Source: Mycobacteriaceae bacterium (GTDB taxonomy: Bacteria; Actinomycetota; Actinomycetes; Mycobacteriales; Mycobacteriaceae). From it: 64,000 nucleotides of DNA. The stretch's first letter is position 1. The number at the start of each line of letters is the position of its first letter. Positions 1 through 8,827 of this stretch are shown here, in pieces. The stretch is from the NCBI GenBank assembly GCA_019245755.1, contig JAFARC010000033.1:1-64000 (forward strand), written 5' to 3'. The position numbers and the translations under genes are program-made. The notes under the pieces are model-generated. The model was given only the letters and a program-made list of their open reading frames with translations. It ran no database searches and had not been told where the DNA came from.

Positions 1-544
1 CCTCGGCGATGGGCTTGCGCCGGAAGGCGTTGGGGTTCAGCGCCCCGTTGCGCAAGTTCTTCGCCGCCACCTTGGCCAGGGTCTCGCGCGAGATGGCGTG
101 CTCGTGCAGGTAGCGGTTGGCCTTCATCCCGAAGAACTTGGTCGTGAGGTACTGCCCGTTCTGGGCATACCACTGCGGCATCCCGACCAGGGCGGGGTCC
201 TCGGTGAACGCACCGCGCGGGTGCTTGTCCATGCCGACGGCGATCCCGATGTCGTGCCTACCCAGCCGGATGGTGTCGGCGCATACCTGGGTGGCGCTGG
301 CCGCGGTGGCGCAGGCGTTGAACACGTCGGTGAACGGGATCCCGGTCAGTCCGACCAGGCCGACGATCGCGTCGGGGTTGGCCACCGTCCAGCTGCCGCC
401 GACACCGAACTCGATGTCCTTCCAGTCCAGCCCGGCATCGGCCAGCGCGGCCTGGATCGCGTCGACGCCCATTTGCATTGCGGTCTTGCCCTCGAACCGG
501 CCGAACGGGTGCAGGCCCACCCCGATGATGGCTACGTCGTTCAT
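1..544 (-). CDS. Thiolase-fold lipid-transfer protein, 3' part outside window
   Basis: The reading frame starts at ATG 544 (MNDVAIIGVG...) and runs off the left edge, so only the N-terminal 181 residues are visible. The opening VAIIGVGLHPFGRFEGK and the internal FNACATAAS segment, with a Cys at the thiolase nucleophile position, are typical of the actinobacterial lipid-transfer/thiolase-like proteins (SCP-x/Ltp type). Some of these act as aldolases or thiolases on steroid side-chain CoA esters. It is divergent from the P450 at 692, and the 17-bp operator at 621-639 lies between them. The substrate is unknown; aldolase and thiolase activity cannot be separated from this fragment. Confidence 0.8.
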   Translation of the reverse strand, partial: MNDVAIIGVGLHPFGRFEGKTAMQMGVDAIQAALADAGLDWKDIEFGVGGSWTVANPDAIVGLVGLTGIPFTDVFNACATAASATQVCADTIRLGRHDIGIAVGMDKHPRGAFTEDPALVGMPQWYAQNGQYLTTKFFGMKANRYLHEHAISRETLAKVAAKNLRNGALNPNAFRRKPIAE

Positions 545-620
545 GTCCGCTCCGCCGAGCCACTGGGTGATCTGAGAACGCTCATCGTCGTGCCACCTTC
601 CAGGGACGTGCTGGTGCTTA

Positions 621-639
621 TACTGTAATCTTTACAGTA
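621..639. promoter_or_regulatory. 17-bp operator-like inverted repeat (site 1)
   Basis: TACTGTAA-TCT-TTACAGTA is a perfect 8-bp inverted repeat around a 3-bp centre. It lies in the divergent gap between the lipid-transfer protein (start 544) and the P450 (start 692). It is the best-conserved of nine related sites in this window, so I infer a shared repressor or activator. Confidence 0.75.
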
Positions 640-691
640 GGTTCTATACGGCAGCACCCCTGCCCCGTACGAGACAAGGCGGAGATCAGCA

Positions 692-1909
692 GTGGACACC
701 GAAGCCCGCGACGTTCTCACCGTCGACCGCTCCGCCGATTGGATCCGCGACCCATACCCGTTATTCGCCGAGAAACGTCGCCATGGTGGCGTTGTCCACG
801 GGGCCGTCATGGACTATTCCAAGCTTCCCGAGTCGATGCGACCAAAAGACGTCTACACGGCGCTGTCGTTCGACGCGGTGAACAAGGCGTTCCGCGACGG
901 ACACGTCTTCAGCTCGGGCGGCTACGACACCTCGATCGGCCTGTTCATCGGCAAAACCATCCTGGCGATGGAGGGCACGCAGCATCGCGAGCACCGGAAC
1001 CTGGTTTCTGCGGCGTTCAAGCCCAAGTCGCTGGCGCGTTGGGAGCCGGCCATCGTCCGTCCGGTCTGCAACGCATTGATCGATGAGTTCGTCGACGCCG
1101 GCGAGACGGATCTGGTGCGTAAGTTCACCTTCGAATTTCCCACCCGCGTCATCTCCAGGCTGCTGGGCCTTCCCGAGGAAGATTTGTCCACCTTCCGCAA
1201 GAGGGCGATCCAGCTCATCAGCTACAACATCGACTACAAACGCGCCTTCGAGGCGTCGGCGGCGTTGAAAGAGTATTTCCTCCAGCAGATCGAACAGCGC
1301 AGGTCGAAGCCGACCGAGGACATCATCGGCGATCTGGTCACCGCGGAAATCGACGGCGAAAAGCTCAGCGACGAAGCGATTTACTCGTTCCTGCGGCTTC
1401 TGCTGCCCGCCGGATTGGAAACCACCTACCGTTCCTCGGGAAACCTGCTCTACCTGCTGCTGACCCATCCCGACCAATTCGCGGCCGTCCGGGCCGACCG
1501 CGACCTGATCCCGAGGGCGATTGAAGAAAACCTTCGCTACGAGACCCCGTTGACTACCGTGCAACGGTTCGCAACCGAAGACGCCGAGCTTGAGGGCGTC
1601 AAGATACCGGCGCACTCACTGGTTGACGTCTGCATCGGATCGGCCAACCGCGACGAGCGCCGGTGGGAACGTTCGGAGGAATTCGACATCTTCCGCAAGC
1701 CGCTGCCGCACATCTCCTTCGCCGCGGGAGAACACACCTGCCTGGGCCTGCACCTCGCGCGGCTGGAAACCCGGGTGGCGCTCGAGTGCCTTCTCGACCG
1801 GTTGACCAACCTCGAGCTTCTCACCGGTCACGATCCGCACATCCACGGTCAGCCCTTCCGGTCACCGACGGCGCTTCCGGTGACGTTCGACCCCATGGAC
1901 GGACCGTAG
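692..1909 (+). CDS. Cytochrome P450
   Basis: This 405-residue soluble bacterial class I P450 starts at GTG 692 behind a GGCGGAG ribosome-binding site. The I-helix AGLETT motif carries an acid-Thr pair. The heme loop FAAGEHTCLG places the cysteine thiolate ligand at residue 350, and an ExxR-type ENLRYETP segment lies between. P450s in mycobacterial catabolic clusters usually hydroxylate a terminal methyl or ring carbon of a lipid or terpenoid before beta-oxidation; the substrate here is unknown. It needs ferredoxin and reductase, neither of which is adjacent. Its 3' end overlaps the convergent TetR gene by 61 bp. Operator site 1 lies 50-70 bp upstream. Confidence 0.93.
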   Translation: MDTEARDVLTVDRSADWIRDPYPLFAEKRRHGGVVHGAVMDYSKLPESMRPKDVYTALSFDAVNKAFRDGHVFSSGGYDTSIGLFIGKTILAMEGTQHREHRNLVSAAFKPKSLARWEPAIVRPVCNALIDEFVDAGETDLVRKFTFEFPTRVISRLLGLPEEDLSTFRKRAIQLISYNIDYKRAFEASAALKEYFLQQIEQRRSKPTEDIIGDLVTAEIDGEKLSDEAIYSFLRLLLPAGLETTYRSSGNLLYLLLTHPDQFAAVRADRDLIPRAIEENLRYETPLTTVQRFATEDAELEGVKIPAHSLVDVCIGSANRDERRWERSEEFDIFRKPLPHISFAAGEHTCLGLHLARLETRVALECLLDRLTNLELLTGHDPHIHGQPFRSPTALPVTFDPMDGP

Positions 1910-2490
1910 GCCTCGGTCAGCAGCGCGGCCAGCAGCGGGATCAGTTGCGCATCGATATCCGGTTGCGGCAGTACGGCGCGCACGATCGCGGTGCCGTCGA
2001 ACGTGCCGGTGAGCATCGCGACCACAGCCGCCAATGTTGCGTCCGGCAGGTTCTCCGTTCCGGGCAGCGCACGGGCGGTGTCGAAGATTTTGGCGCTGTA
2101 CTCGGCGAGAACGTCACGCAGCGTGCGCCTCAGCTTTTCGTCGGTGCGCGCAGCAACCATCAGTTCGTACATCACCGCGTTGGTGGGATTGTGGGTGATG
2201 TCGCGAAGCATCGTGAGCATCGCCTCGATGGGCGGCTTGTCCGCGGGTATCTCCGCGACCTGCTTGGTGAACAGGTGCAGCTGACGGCGCAACACTTCGT
2301 ATGCGGTTGCGGCCATGAAATCGCCCATCGTGTCGAAATGCCGGAACAGCGCGCCCACCGACACCTCGGCACGCCGGGTGATCACCGCGGCCGAGGCCCG
2401 GGCATACCCGAACTCGATGATTGCCCCGATGCTGGCGTCGAGCAGGCGCGCGATCGTTTCCTCGCGCCGCTGCTGCTGAGTCCTGGCCAT
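1849..2490 (-). CDS. TetR family regulator (Rv2912c-like)
   Basis: This is a 213-residue TetR repressor with the N-terminal helix-turn-helix at about residues 30-60 (ITRRAEVSVGALFRHF) and a helical ligand domain behind it. I chose ATG 2490, one base after the amidohydrolase stop; an upstream in-frame start would overlap that gene by 44 bp. It is translationally coupled to the amidohydrolase, the same pairing I recall for Rv2912c/Rv2913c, so it probably senses a compound linked to that enzyme. Its target is not shown by the sequence. It is one of two candidate regulators for the 17-bp sites in this cluster. Confidence 0.88.
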   Translation of the reverse strand: MARTQQQRREETIARLLDASIGAIIEFGYARASAAVITRRAEVSVGALFRHFDTMGDFMAATAYEVLRRQLHLFTKQVAEIPADKPPIEAMLTMLRDITHNPTNAVMYELMVAARTDEKLRRTLRDVLAEYSAKIFDTARALPGTENLPDATLAAVVAMLTGTFDGTAIVRAVLPQPDIDAQLIPLLAALLTEAYGPSMGSNVTGSAVGDRKG

Positions 2491-2491
2491 G

Positions 2492-4285
2492 TCAGCCCTG
2501 AACGCGCGTGCGGTTCGGCTGCTGTCGGCGGACACCTGCTCGAAGCACGCAGCCGGACTTCAACGTCCTGCCGTATTGTTCACAGAACTCGCCGGTGCGG
2601 TAGACCACGATGCCGTTGACACCTGTCGCGACGACCGCGGCGTCGTTGCGGTTCACCATACGGCTCAACCCCCCGTAGAACGGCACGGTCTCCTCGTAGT
2701 AGCCGTTCACCGAGTCGTCGAGGCCTGCGGGATCGATGATTACGAAGTCGGCGGGGTCGCCCTCCCGCAAGGTGCCGGCGTTGATTCCGAACCAGTCGGC
2801 GACTTCCGCGGTGAGGCGGTACACCGCCTTTTGGGGGGACAGGAACGGATCTGAAGCCCGCTCAGCATCCAGCGTGCGCTTGAGCAGCCGCAGTGGGAAG
2901 TTGTAAAAAGCCATGTTGCGCAGATGCGCGCCGGCATCCGAGAAGCCCATGTGGATTGTCGGCTCCGCGGCGAGCTTGTTGAGCTGCGTGGGCCGGTGAT
3001 TGGCCACCGTGGTTGTCCAGCGGACGTTGCGCTCGCCATTGTCGACGAGCACGTCGAGAAACGCATCCAGCGGATGCAGTCCGCGCTCGTCGGCGATCCG
3101 CCCGAAGCTCTTGCCGACAAGTTTCTTGTCCGGACACTCGACGATCACTGCGTCGTGAAAGTCGCGATGCCACAGCGTCGGCCCGAGCTTCATGCGGTCG
3201 AACTCGCGGCGGAATCGACGCCGGTATTCGGTGTCAGAAAGCAACTTGTTGCGCTCGAGTTGATCCCGCAGATGTAGGGCCGCCGTCCCGGCGCCGAACT
3301 CTTCGAACACCGGCAGATCGATTCCGTCGGAATACAACTCGAACGGAACCGGCAGATGCTGGAACCGCACGCTGGCGCCCAGTAGGGCGTTGAGCAGCCG
3401 AGTGCCGGGACCGAACACATGTGCGGCAGCCGGGCTGGACTTGGCGTCCGCCGACACCAACAGGCTCATCCGCACGCCCTTGCGGCGGCCGAACATCCGG
3501 CTGCTCGCCAGGAAGAACAGCAGCGCCGACGCCGGATTCGCCACGTCGGGCGCGCTCTGCAGAATCCGCCCGCGCTCGCGCAGCACACCAATCAGCTTGC
3601 GCCGCTCAGGCCATTTTGCGAATGTCGACGGCAGTGCGCGCGAACGGTACCGGTCGCCGTCGAGCTTGTCGATCGCCGCGTCCATCCCGGACAGACCCAC
3701 AAGACCGGCGTCCAGCGATTCCTGCAGCATCGCCGCCATCCGGTTCAGTTCGGCATTCGTGGGCCGGACCGTGTGATCGGTGGCGCGGTCGAGACCCAGC
3801 ACCGAGGTCCGCAGATCCGAATGGCCGAGCAGTGACCCGACGTTCGGTCCAAGCGGCAGCTCGTCTAGTCCGCGGACATATTCGGCCGCCGTCGACCACG
3901 TCTTCTTGGTCTCCAGCGCACCGAGGACGAACGTCCGCGGCACCGCCTCGACACGACTGAAAAGGTCGGCTGCGTCGGCGTTGTCGGCGTAGACCGCCGA
4001 CAGCGAACAGTTGCCCAGCAGCACTGTCGTCACCCCGTGGCGCACGGACTCACGCAGGCCGGGATCGAGCAGGACCTCGGCGTCGTAGTGGGTGTGCACG
4101 TCGATGAAGCCGGGAACGATCCACTTGCCCGTCGCGTCGATGACGTCGGGGCAGCCATCGTCCTCCAGTGGGCCGGCCGACACAGTGGACACGAAGCCCG
4201 CACGGACACCCAAGCTGCGGATCTGCGGGGCCTTGCCTGTCCCGTCGAACCACAGTCCGTCGCGGATGATCACGTCGTAGCTCAT
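2492..4285 (-). CDS. Amidohydrolase family 3 (D-aminoacylase-like, Rv2913c-like)
   Basis: This 597-residue metal-dependent amidohydrolase resembles N-acyl-D-amino-acid deacylase. The metal-binding HTHYD motif follows the VPGFIDV strand near residue 65, and the late aspartate is in SDAGAHL. A composite-domain segment near the C terminus reads REGDPADFVIIDP. The start is ATG 4285 behind GGGGAG; a start 39 bp upstream in frame lacks a Shine-Dalgarno. In mycobacteria this family is annotated from D-aminoacylase but its real substrates are mostly unproven. In a catabolic cluster it could hydrolyse a C-N or lactone bond. It is co-transcribed with the TetR behind it and divergent from the CoA-transferase at 4459. 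Confidence 0.85.
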   Translation of the reverse strand: MSYDVIIRDGLWFDGTGKAPQIRSLGVRAGFVSTVSAGPLEDDGCPDVIDATGKWIVPGFIDVHTHYDAEVLLDPGLRESVRHGVTTVLLGNCSLSAVYADNADAADLFSRVEAVPRTFVLGALETKKTWSTAAEYVRGLDELPLGPNVGSLLGHSDLRTSVLGLDRATDHTVRPTNAELNRMAAMLQESLDAGLVGLSGMDAAIDKLDGDRYRSRALPSTFAKWPERRKLIGVLRERGRILQSAPDVANPASALLFFLASSRMFGRRKGVRMSLLVSADAKSSPAAAHVFGPGTRLLNALLGASVRFQHLPVPFELYSDGIDLPVFEEFGAGTAALHLRDQLERNKLLSDTEYRRRFRREFDRMKLGPTLWHRDFHDAVIVECPDKKLVGKSFGRIADERGLHPLDAFLDVLVDNGERNVRWTTTVANHRPTQLNKLAAEPTIHMGFSDAGAHLRNMAFYNFPLRLLKRTLDAERASDPFLSPQKAVYRLTAEVADWFGINAGTLREGDPADFVIIDPAGLDDSVNGYYEETVPFYGGLSRMVNRNDAAVVATGVNGIVVYRTGEFCEQYGRTLKSGCVLRAGVRRQQPNRTRVQG

Positions 4286-4390
4286 GCAAAGCTCCCCATC
4301 ATTGGTCTCCCGCCATGGTAACATAGATAGTGAGCACTCGCAATCTAGTTCTCCGGCAAACCTTGGCGGGGCGCAGACCTCAGACGATTA

Positions 4391-4407
4391 ACTGTAAACA
4401 TTACAGT
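4391..4407. promoter_or_regulatory. 17-bp operator-like inverted repeat (site 2)
   Basis: ACTGTAA-ACA-TTACAGT has perfect 7-bp arms, identical to the arms of site 1. It lies between the divergent amidohydrolase (start 4285) and CoA-transferase (start 4459). Confidence 0.75.
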
Positions 4408-4458
4408 AGTATGTTCCACTGTCGCCGCGCTGTCCTGCAGGCGGGAAGGAAGCTACCG

Positions 4459-5679
4459 ATGTCAAGTCTGCTGAGCGGTGTCACGGTCGTGGAGCTGGCC
4501 TCGTGGACATATGTGCCCAGCGCGGGTGTCGTTCTTCGCGACTGGGGTGCTGACGTGATCAAGGTCGAGGACACCCGCGGGGGCGACCCGTGCCGGTATC
4601 TGACCGTGGGGGGGCTGGATCCGGCGGAGTCCCGGGTGCGCGCGAATTTCATGATGGAGATCGGCAACCACGGCAAGCGCAGCATCGGGCTGGACATCAA
4701 GACGCCGCCTGGGCGCCGTATCCTCGCCGAATTGATCGCGCGGGCGGACGTCTTCCTGACGAACTGGCTGCCCGGACAGTTGGCGCGCGCCGGACTCAGC
4801 GTCGAGACGATCCGCGAGTTCAACCCCCGCGTCATCGTCGCGAGGGGAAGCGGTCAAGGCAGTCGCGGGCCGGACCGCGACAAGGGCGGCTTCGACGCGT
4901 CCGGCTACCCCGCCCGTGCCGGGGTCGCCTATGCGCTCACGCCGGCGGCCGCGGACTACCCGTTCGCCCAGGGGCCCGCGCTGGGCGACCTTCAGGGCGG
5001 CGCCACGTTGGCCGGCGGCATCGCGGCCGCGCTCTTCCACCGCGAGCGCACCGGCCATGCCGCTATCGTCGACAGCTCCCTGCTCGCCCAGGGAATGTGG
5101 GCGGTTGCCCCCGACATTTGCGCGGCCGACTACTACGGCATCGACCGCATCCCGGCCTACGCTCCGGGTGAGGCGCCCAATCCGGCAGTCAACCGGTACA
5201 AAACCCGCGACGGCCGGTGGATCCAGCTGGTGTTCCTGCAGGCCGACCGCTTCTGGAGCGGCTTCTGTGACCGGATCGGCAGACCGGAGATGGGCACCGA
5301 CAACAGGTTCACGCCGCTAGCGAATCTGGTCGCCAACAGCGAGGCGGCGACTGCCGAATTGCGAATGGTATTCGCGGAGCGGGATTTGAGTGACTGGCAG
5401 CAGATCCTGGTGGACGAGCCCGGCGTGTGGGCGACACTGGCCACGCCGCAGGAGGTCCTCGACGATCCGCAGGTGGACGCCAACGGCTACCTCATGAACC
5501 TTGCGGACGACGCCGGCAATGCTTATCGAACCGTCTCTGCGCCGGTGCAGTTCGACGAGAGAGCAGCCGCGCCGTGCCGGTCTCCGGAGTACGGTCAGCA
5601 CACCGAGGAGATCCTGTTGGAGCTTGGCATGGGTTGGGACGAGATCATCGCCGCCAAGGAGGCTGGCGCGATTCTGTGA
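4459..5679 (+). CDS. Family III CoA-transferase (CaiB/BaiF)
   Basis: This 406-residue family III CoA-transferase would move CoA between carboxylic acids through an aspartyl-CoA thioester. The N-terminal VVELASWTYVPSAGVVLRDWGADVIKVED signature region is intact. The catalytic aspartate is expected in GPALGDLQGG, which puts it at residue 177. ATG 4459 follows GGAAGGA; the longer open frame to 4330 runs through operator site 2 and is not credible. It is convergent with the acyl-CoA dehydrogenase, with 1 bp between the stops. Its likely role is activating a pathway acid or recycling CoA; the donor is unknown. Confidence 0.9.
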   Translation: MSSLLSGVTVVELASWTYVPSAGVVLRDWGADVIKVEDTRGGDPCRYLTVGGLDPAESRVRANFMMEIGNHGKRSIGLDIKTPPGRRILAELIARADVFLTNWLPGQLARAGLSVETIREFNPRVIVARGSGQGSRGPDRDKGGFDASGYPARAGVAYALTPAAADYPFAQGPALGDLQGGATLAGGIAAALFHRERTGHAAIVDSSLLAQGMWAVAPDICAADYYGIDRIPAYAPGEAPNPAVNRYKTRDGRWIQLVFLQADRFWSGFCDRIGRPEMGTDNRFTPLANLVANSEAATAELRMVFAERDLSDWQQILVDEPGVWATLATPQEVLDDPQVDANGYLMNLADDAGNAYRTVSAPVQFDERAAAPCRSPEYGQHTEEILLELGMGWDEIIAAKEAGAIL

Positions 5680-5680
5680 C

Positions 5681-6865
5681 TCAGCGCACCGGCGGCGAGT
5701 AGTTGGGTCGCCCCAGGCCGAGCGCGTATTGCCCGATCATATTGCGGAAGACCTCGAGGGTGCCGCCGTAGATGCCGACCAACGGTGCGAAACGGAAAGT
5801 GTACTGGGCACCGCCAGCATCGATGGCCCCCGAGGTGCCGATCGGCAACACCGATGCGGCGCCGAGGATGTCCATCAGATCCGGGGCGATGTCACGCATT
5901 GTCTGCGCGATGGCGACTCGGCCATACATGTGGGGGGCGCTCAGCGCGGCCTCCATCCGGGCAATGCTGCGCCCCAGTCGATACGCGACCGACTGGTCGT
6001 CGAGCACTCGGTCGCCCTGGGTATCCTCCCTGGCCACCAATGCCGCCGCGTTGTCGACAGCGTCCACCATGAAACCGCCCTGATGGGCCATGATCGACAC
6101 GTCCTGCAGCCCGTCCGCATTCGCTTCGACCACGCCGTGCTCGACGTTGAGAGGCTCGCGCAGCACGGTCCAGCCCCCGTTCACCGGTCCCAGCCGGTAT
6201 TTGTCGGGGACCCGGACATCGCTGTAGTAGACGATGTTTGTCCGATCGCCGTCCACGGTGCGGATGCCCTGGATCTCGATGCCCGGTGAGTTCAGCGGAA
6301 CCAGGAACATGGTCAGGCTGTTGTGCTTGGGCGCGTCGGGGTCGGTGTTCGTGATGAGAAAGACGTACTGGCAGTTGTGCGCGCCGGTGGTGAACATCTT
6401 CGATCCGTTGATCACCCAACCGTCGCCGTCGCGAACCGCACGCGTCTTGCATGTGGCGACGTCGGATCCGCCTTCGGGTTCGGTGTAGCCCAGGCACAGT
6501 CGAACATGCCCTGTCAGCACACCGGGTAAAACCTCATCCCGCAGTTCCGCAGAGCCGAACTTCTCCACCGACCGCGCGACCATCATGGTCGTGCCCCAGG
6601 TGACCCACGGCACGTGAGCCCGTCGCTTCTCCAGCTGCCACATCCGTCGACGCACCCGGCTGAAACCGCCCTCGGATTCGGGTTTCATCTCGGCGGCCAG
6701 CCAGCCGTCCGCGCCCATGGCGAGGTGCACACCTTCATCGAAGTTGTCGCCGGTTTCTCGATCGCGACGCCTGACGTCCTCGGTCACATGGCTTTTGAGA
6801 AACGATCGTGCGTCGTCGAGAAACGCCTGATCCTCGTCCGACAGCTGCACCCTTGCGAAATCCAT
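5681..6865 (-). CDS. Acyl-CoA dehydrogenase, likely one half of a heteromeric enzyme
   Basis: This 394-residue FAD-dependent acyl-CoA dehydrogenase has the substrate/FAD loop LGYTEPEGGSD and the domain order N-helical, beta, C-helical. The C-terminal motif reads YGGTLEVFRNMI rather than YEGTSEIQ, so the Glu used by MCAD-type enzymes is absent. Heteromeric steroid-type dehydrogenases such as the ChsE family show the same change and carry the base elsewhere. The next gene upstream (6881) is a second, divergent dehydrogenase, separated by 15 bp. I infer that the two form an alpha2beta2 enzyme acting on a bulky acyl-CoA. Start ATG 6865 follows GGGAG. It is the last gene of the operon beginning at 12562. 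Confidence 0.88.
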   Translation of the reverse strand: MDFARVQLSDEDQAFLDDARSFLKSHVTEDVRRRDRETGDNFDEGVHLAMGADGWLAAEMKPESEGGFSRVRRRMWQLEKRRAHVPWVTWGTTMMVARSVEKFGSAELRDEVLPGVLTGHVRLCLGYTEPEGGSDVATCKTRAVRDGDGWVINGSKMFTTGAHNCQYVFLITNTDPDAPKHNSLTMFLVPLNSPGIEIQGIRTVDGDRTNIVYYSDVRVPDKYRLGPVNGGWTVLREPLNVEHGVVEANADGLQDVSIMAHQGGFMVDAVDNAAALVAREDTQGDRVLDDQSVAYRLGRSIARMEAALSAPHMYGRVAIAQTMRDIAPDLMDILGAASVLPIGTSGAIDAGGAQYTFRFAPLVGIYGGTLEVFRNMIGQYALGLGRPNYSPPVR

Positions 6866-6880
6866 TGACGTGCTCCCGCC

Positions 6881-7969
6881 CTACGCCCGCGCGGCTTCCG
6901 ATGCCCGGGCACGGTCTCTGCTTTCCCGCGCTGCGACGATCTCGGCTATCTGCACAGCGCTGGCGCCAGGATCGCCGGCAGCCAACGGCCATCCCCTGGC
7001 GCGCACCAGGTAGGCGGTGGCCGCGGCTTCTTCCGACACGCCGAGCCCACCCTGGATGTGCACCGCCATCGTCGCCGCCTTGGCGGCTTCCTCGCTCATG
7101 AACACGAACGCCGACGCCGCCAACTCCGGCCGTTCGTCGGGTTCGTTGTCGAGATACCACGCGGCACGCCGGGCGAGATTTCGTCCACCCTTTACCACGA
7201 TCGCCATGTTGGCCAACGGGTGCGAGATGGCCTGCAGCGTCGAGATCGGCACACCCATGGTGTAGCGGGTCTTGGCGAAGTCTGCCGCGATCGTCATCGT
7301 CTCCTCAACCAGGCCCGCCAACGCAGCGGCGGTCAGCACCCGCCATTCATCAAGCGCCCGTTGGTACTCGACCATCACCGGAGGCCCATCTGCCAGCGCC
7401 GTCCGGCGGTCGGCGGCTTCGGGATCGACCCAGGCCATCGGCAGCTTGCCGATGTTGTCGACCCTCGATGGGCGGCTGGCGTACGTCAGACGCACCAGCG
7501 CGCTTCCGTCGCGGACGATGACGTGATCGGCGATCGAGCCGGTGGGGATCAGCCTTGTCCCGGAAACGTTTCTGGGCTGCGGATCGAACCCGACCACCTG
7601 TTTTCCGTTTACGACGTCGGCCGTGTAGTCAGCATCAGGCGCGAGCGCGCCCAGCCGCGCAAGTAGCCGCGTGGCGCACACGTGATCGACCCATGGAACC
7701 GGGGCGAGTGACCGCCCGACTTCTTCGGCCACCAGGGCGAGGTCGACCAGGCTTGCTCCGTCCCCGCCGGACGACTCCGGTACCGCCATCGTTGTCGCAC
7801 CGGTGGCGCACAACCGCTCCCACAGCCTCTTGTCGAACCCGGTCCGCTCGGCCGCCCGAACGACTTCGATCGGGCAGTGGGTCTTGAAAAACTTGGCGTA
7901 GGCCGCTTGAAGGTCCGCCTGATCTTTGGAAAGGCTGTAATCCTCCCTGCGTAGCTCGTAGCGATCCAT
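6881..7969 (-). CDS. Acyl-CoA dehydrogenase, partner subunit
   Basis: This 362-residue acyl-CoA dehydrogenase homologue is shorter and more divergent. The C-terminal HIQGGLGVSEEA segment corresponds to the HGGxGY FAD-contact region, but no EGT/GGT-SEIQ motif follows. This matches the small subunit of ChsE-like heterotetramers, which contribute part of the FAD site without catalysis. ATG 7969 directly follows the stop of the upstream amidohydrolase (TGAATG), so translation is coupled. A homomeric enzyme cannot be excluded, but the tandem arrangement makes the pair more likely. Confidence 0.85.
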   Translation of the reverse strand: MDRYELRREDYSLSKDQADLQAAYAKFFKTHCPIEVVRAAERTGFDKRLWERLCATGATTMAVPESSGGDGASLVDLALVAEEVGRSLAPVPWVDHVCATRLLARLGALAPDADYTADVVNGKQVVGFDPQPRNVSGTRLIPTGSIADHVIVRDGSALVRLTYASRPSRVDNIGKLPMAWVDPEAADRRTALADGPPVMVEYQRALDEWRVLTAAALAGLVEETMTIAADFAKTRYTMGVPISTLQAISHPLANMAIVVKGGRNLARRAAWYLDNEPDERPELAASAFVFMSEEAAKAATMAVHIQGGLGVSEEAAATAYLVRARGWPLAAGDPGASAVQIAEIVAARESRDRARASEAARA

Positions 7970-8803
7970 TCACTGCTCCTGTGATCTGAAGAAGAAATCC
8001 CGTGCGTTGTTGTAGAGATAGTTGTCCAGCACCTCGGGCGGCAGATCGAGCGCCAACGCCTCGGGAACCACTCGGCGCATCCGCAGCACCGGCCAGTCCG
8101 ACGCATAGATGACCTTGTTCTGGCCTCGGGTGCGCATGAAGTGCAGCAGGTTCTCCGGCAGGCGCTTGGGCGACCAGGCCGAGGTCATCAGGTGCAGGTT
8201 GTTGTATTTGAGCATCAGCCGGATCGCGACGTCCCACCACGGGTCGGCGCCGTGGATCATGCACAGCCGCAGCTCGGGGAATCGCACGCAGACCCGGTCC
8301 AGATGGATGGGGTGCTGCGCCTCGCCCGGAATCGGCGGCCCGGGGAGTCCGGTGTTGATACACAGCGGCAGCTCCAACTCGGCGCACTTGGTGTACAGCG
8401 GATAGTAGACGGCGTCGCTTGGCGGATACTGACCGTCGCCCCAGAAGCTGGGTCCCACCACGGCATAGGCGACCGGCAAGTACTCGACGACCGCGGCCAG
8501 TTCCCGCAGCGACGGCATCGGGCGAAGCAGGTTTACACCCCCCATTGCCAGGGCGAAACGTTCGGGTTTGGCCTCGACGAACTTCCGGGCGGTCGTCGAT
8601 GGCTTCTCGAGCGAGTCCATCAGGACCGCCTTCTGCACGCCCTGCTCGTCCATCTCGTCGAGCAGCTCGGCCATGTCGACCGGCCCGAACATTGATCGCG
8701 GGCCCTTGAAGTAGTCGTCTCTGACTTTGAGCATCCACGTCGGCTGGCGCTCGGATTCGCCGAAGTGCACGTTGACCAGGCAGTCGATGGCTTTACGGCT
8801 CAT
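7970..8803 (-). CDS. Amidohydrolase family 2 (ACMSD-like TIM barrel)
   Basis: This 277-residue amidohydrolase-related TIM-barrel protein has the usual late metal-ligand motifs: MIHGADPW with a His and YASDWP with the Asp. The N-terminal strand reads IDCLVNVHF, so the usual HxH pair is reduced to a single His, an oddity that may change metal binding. Relatives include decarboxylases (ACMSD, 5-carboxyvanillate) and hydrolases of ring-cleavage products. The start, ATG 8803, follows GAGGAA. It sits in the six-gene operon with a CoA ligase, a second family 2 amidohydrolase and an enoyl-CoA hydratase. Decarboxylation or C-C hydrolysis of a pathway intermediate is an inference. Confidence 0.82.
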   Translation of the reverse strand: MSRKAIDCLVNVHFGESERQPTWMLKVRDDYFKGPRSMFGPVDMAELLDEMDEQGVQKAVLMDSLEKPSTTARKFVEAKPERFALAMGGVNLLRPMPSLRELAAVVEYLPVAYAVVGPSFWGDGQYPPSDAVYYPLYTKCAELELPLCINTGLPGPPIPGEAQHPIHLDRVCVRFPELRLCMIHGADPWWDVAIRLMLKYNNLHLMTSAWSPKRLPENLLHFMRTRGQNKVIYASDWPVLRMRRVVPEALALDLPPEVLDNYLYNNARDFFFRSQEQ

Positions 8804-8827
8804 GTCATTCCTCGAGATTCACACCGG

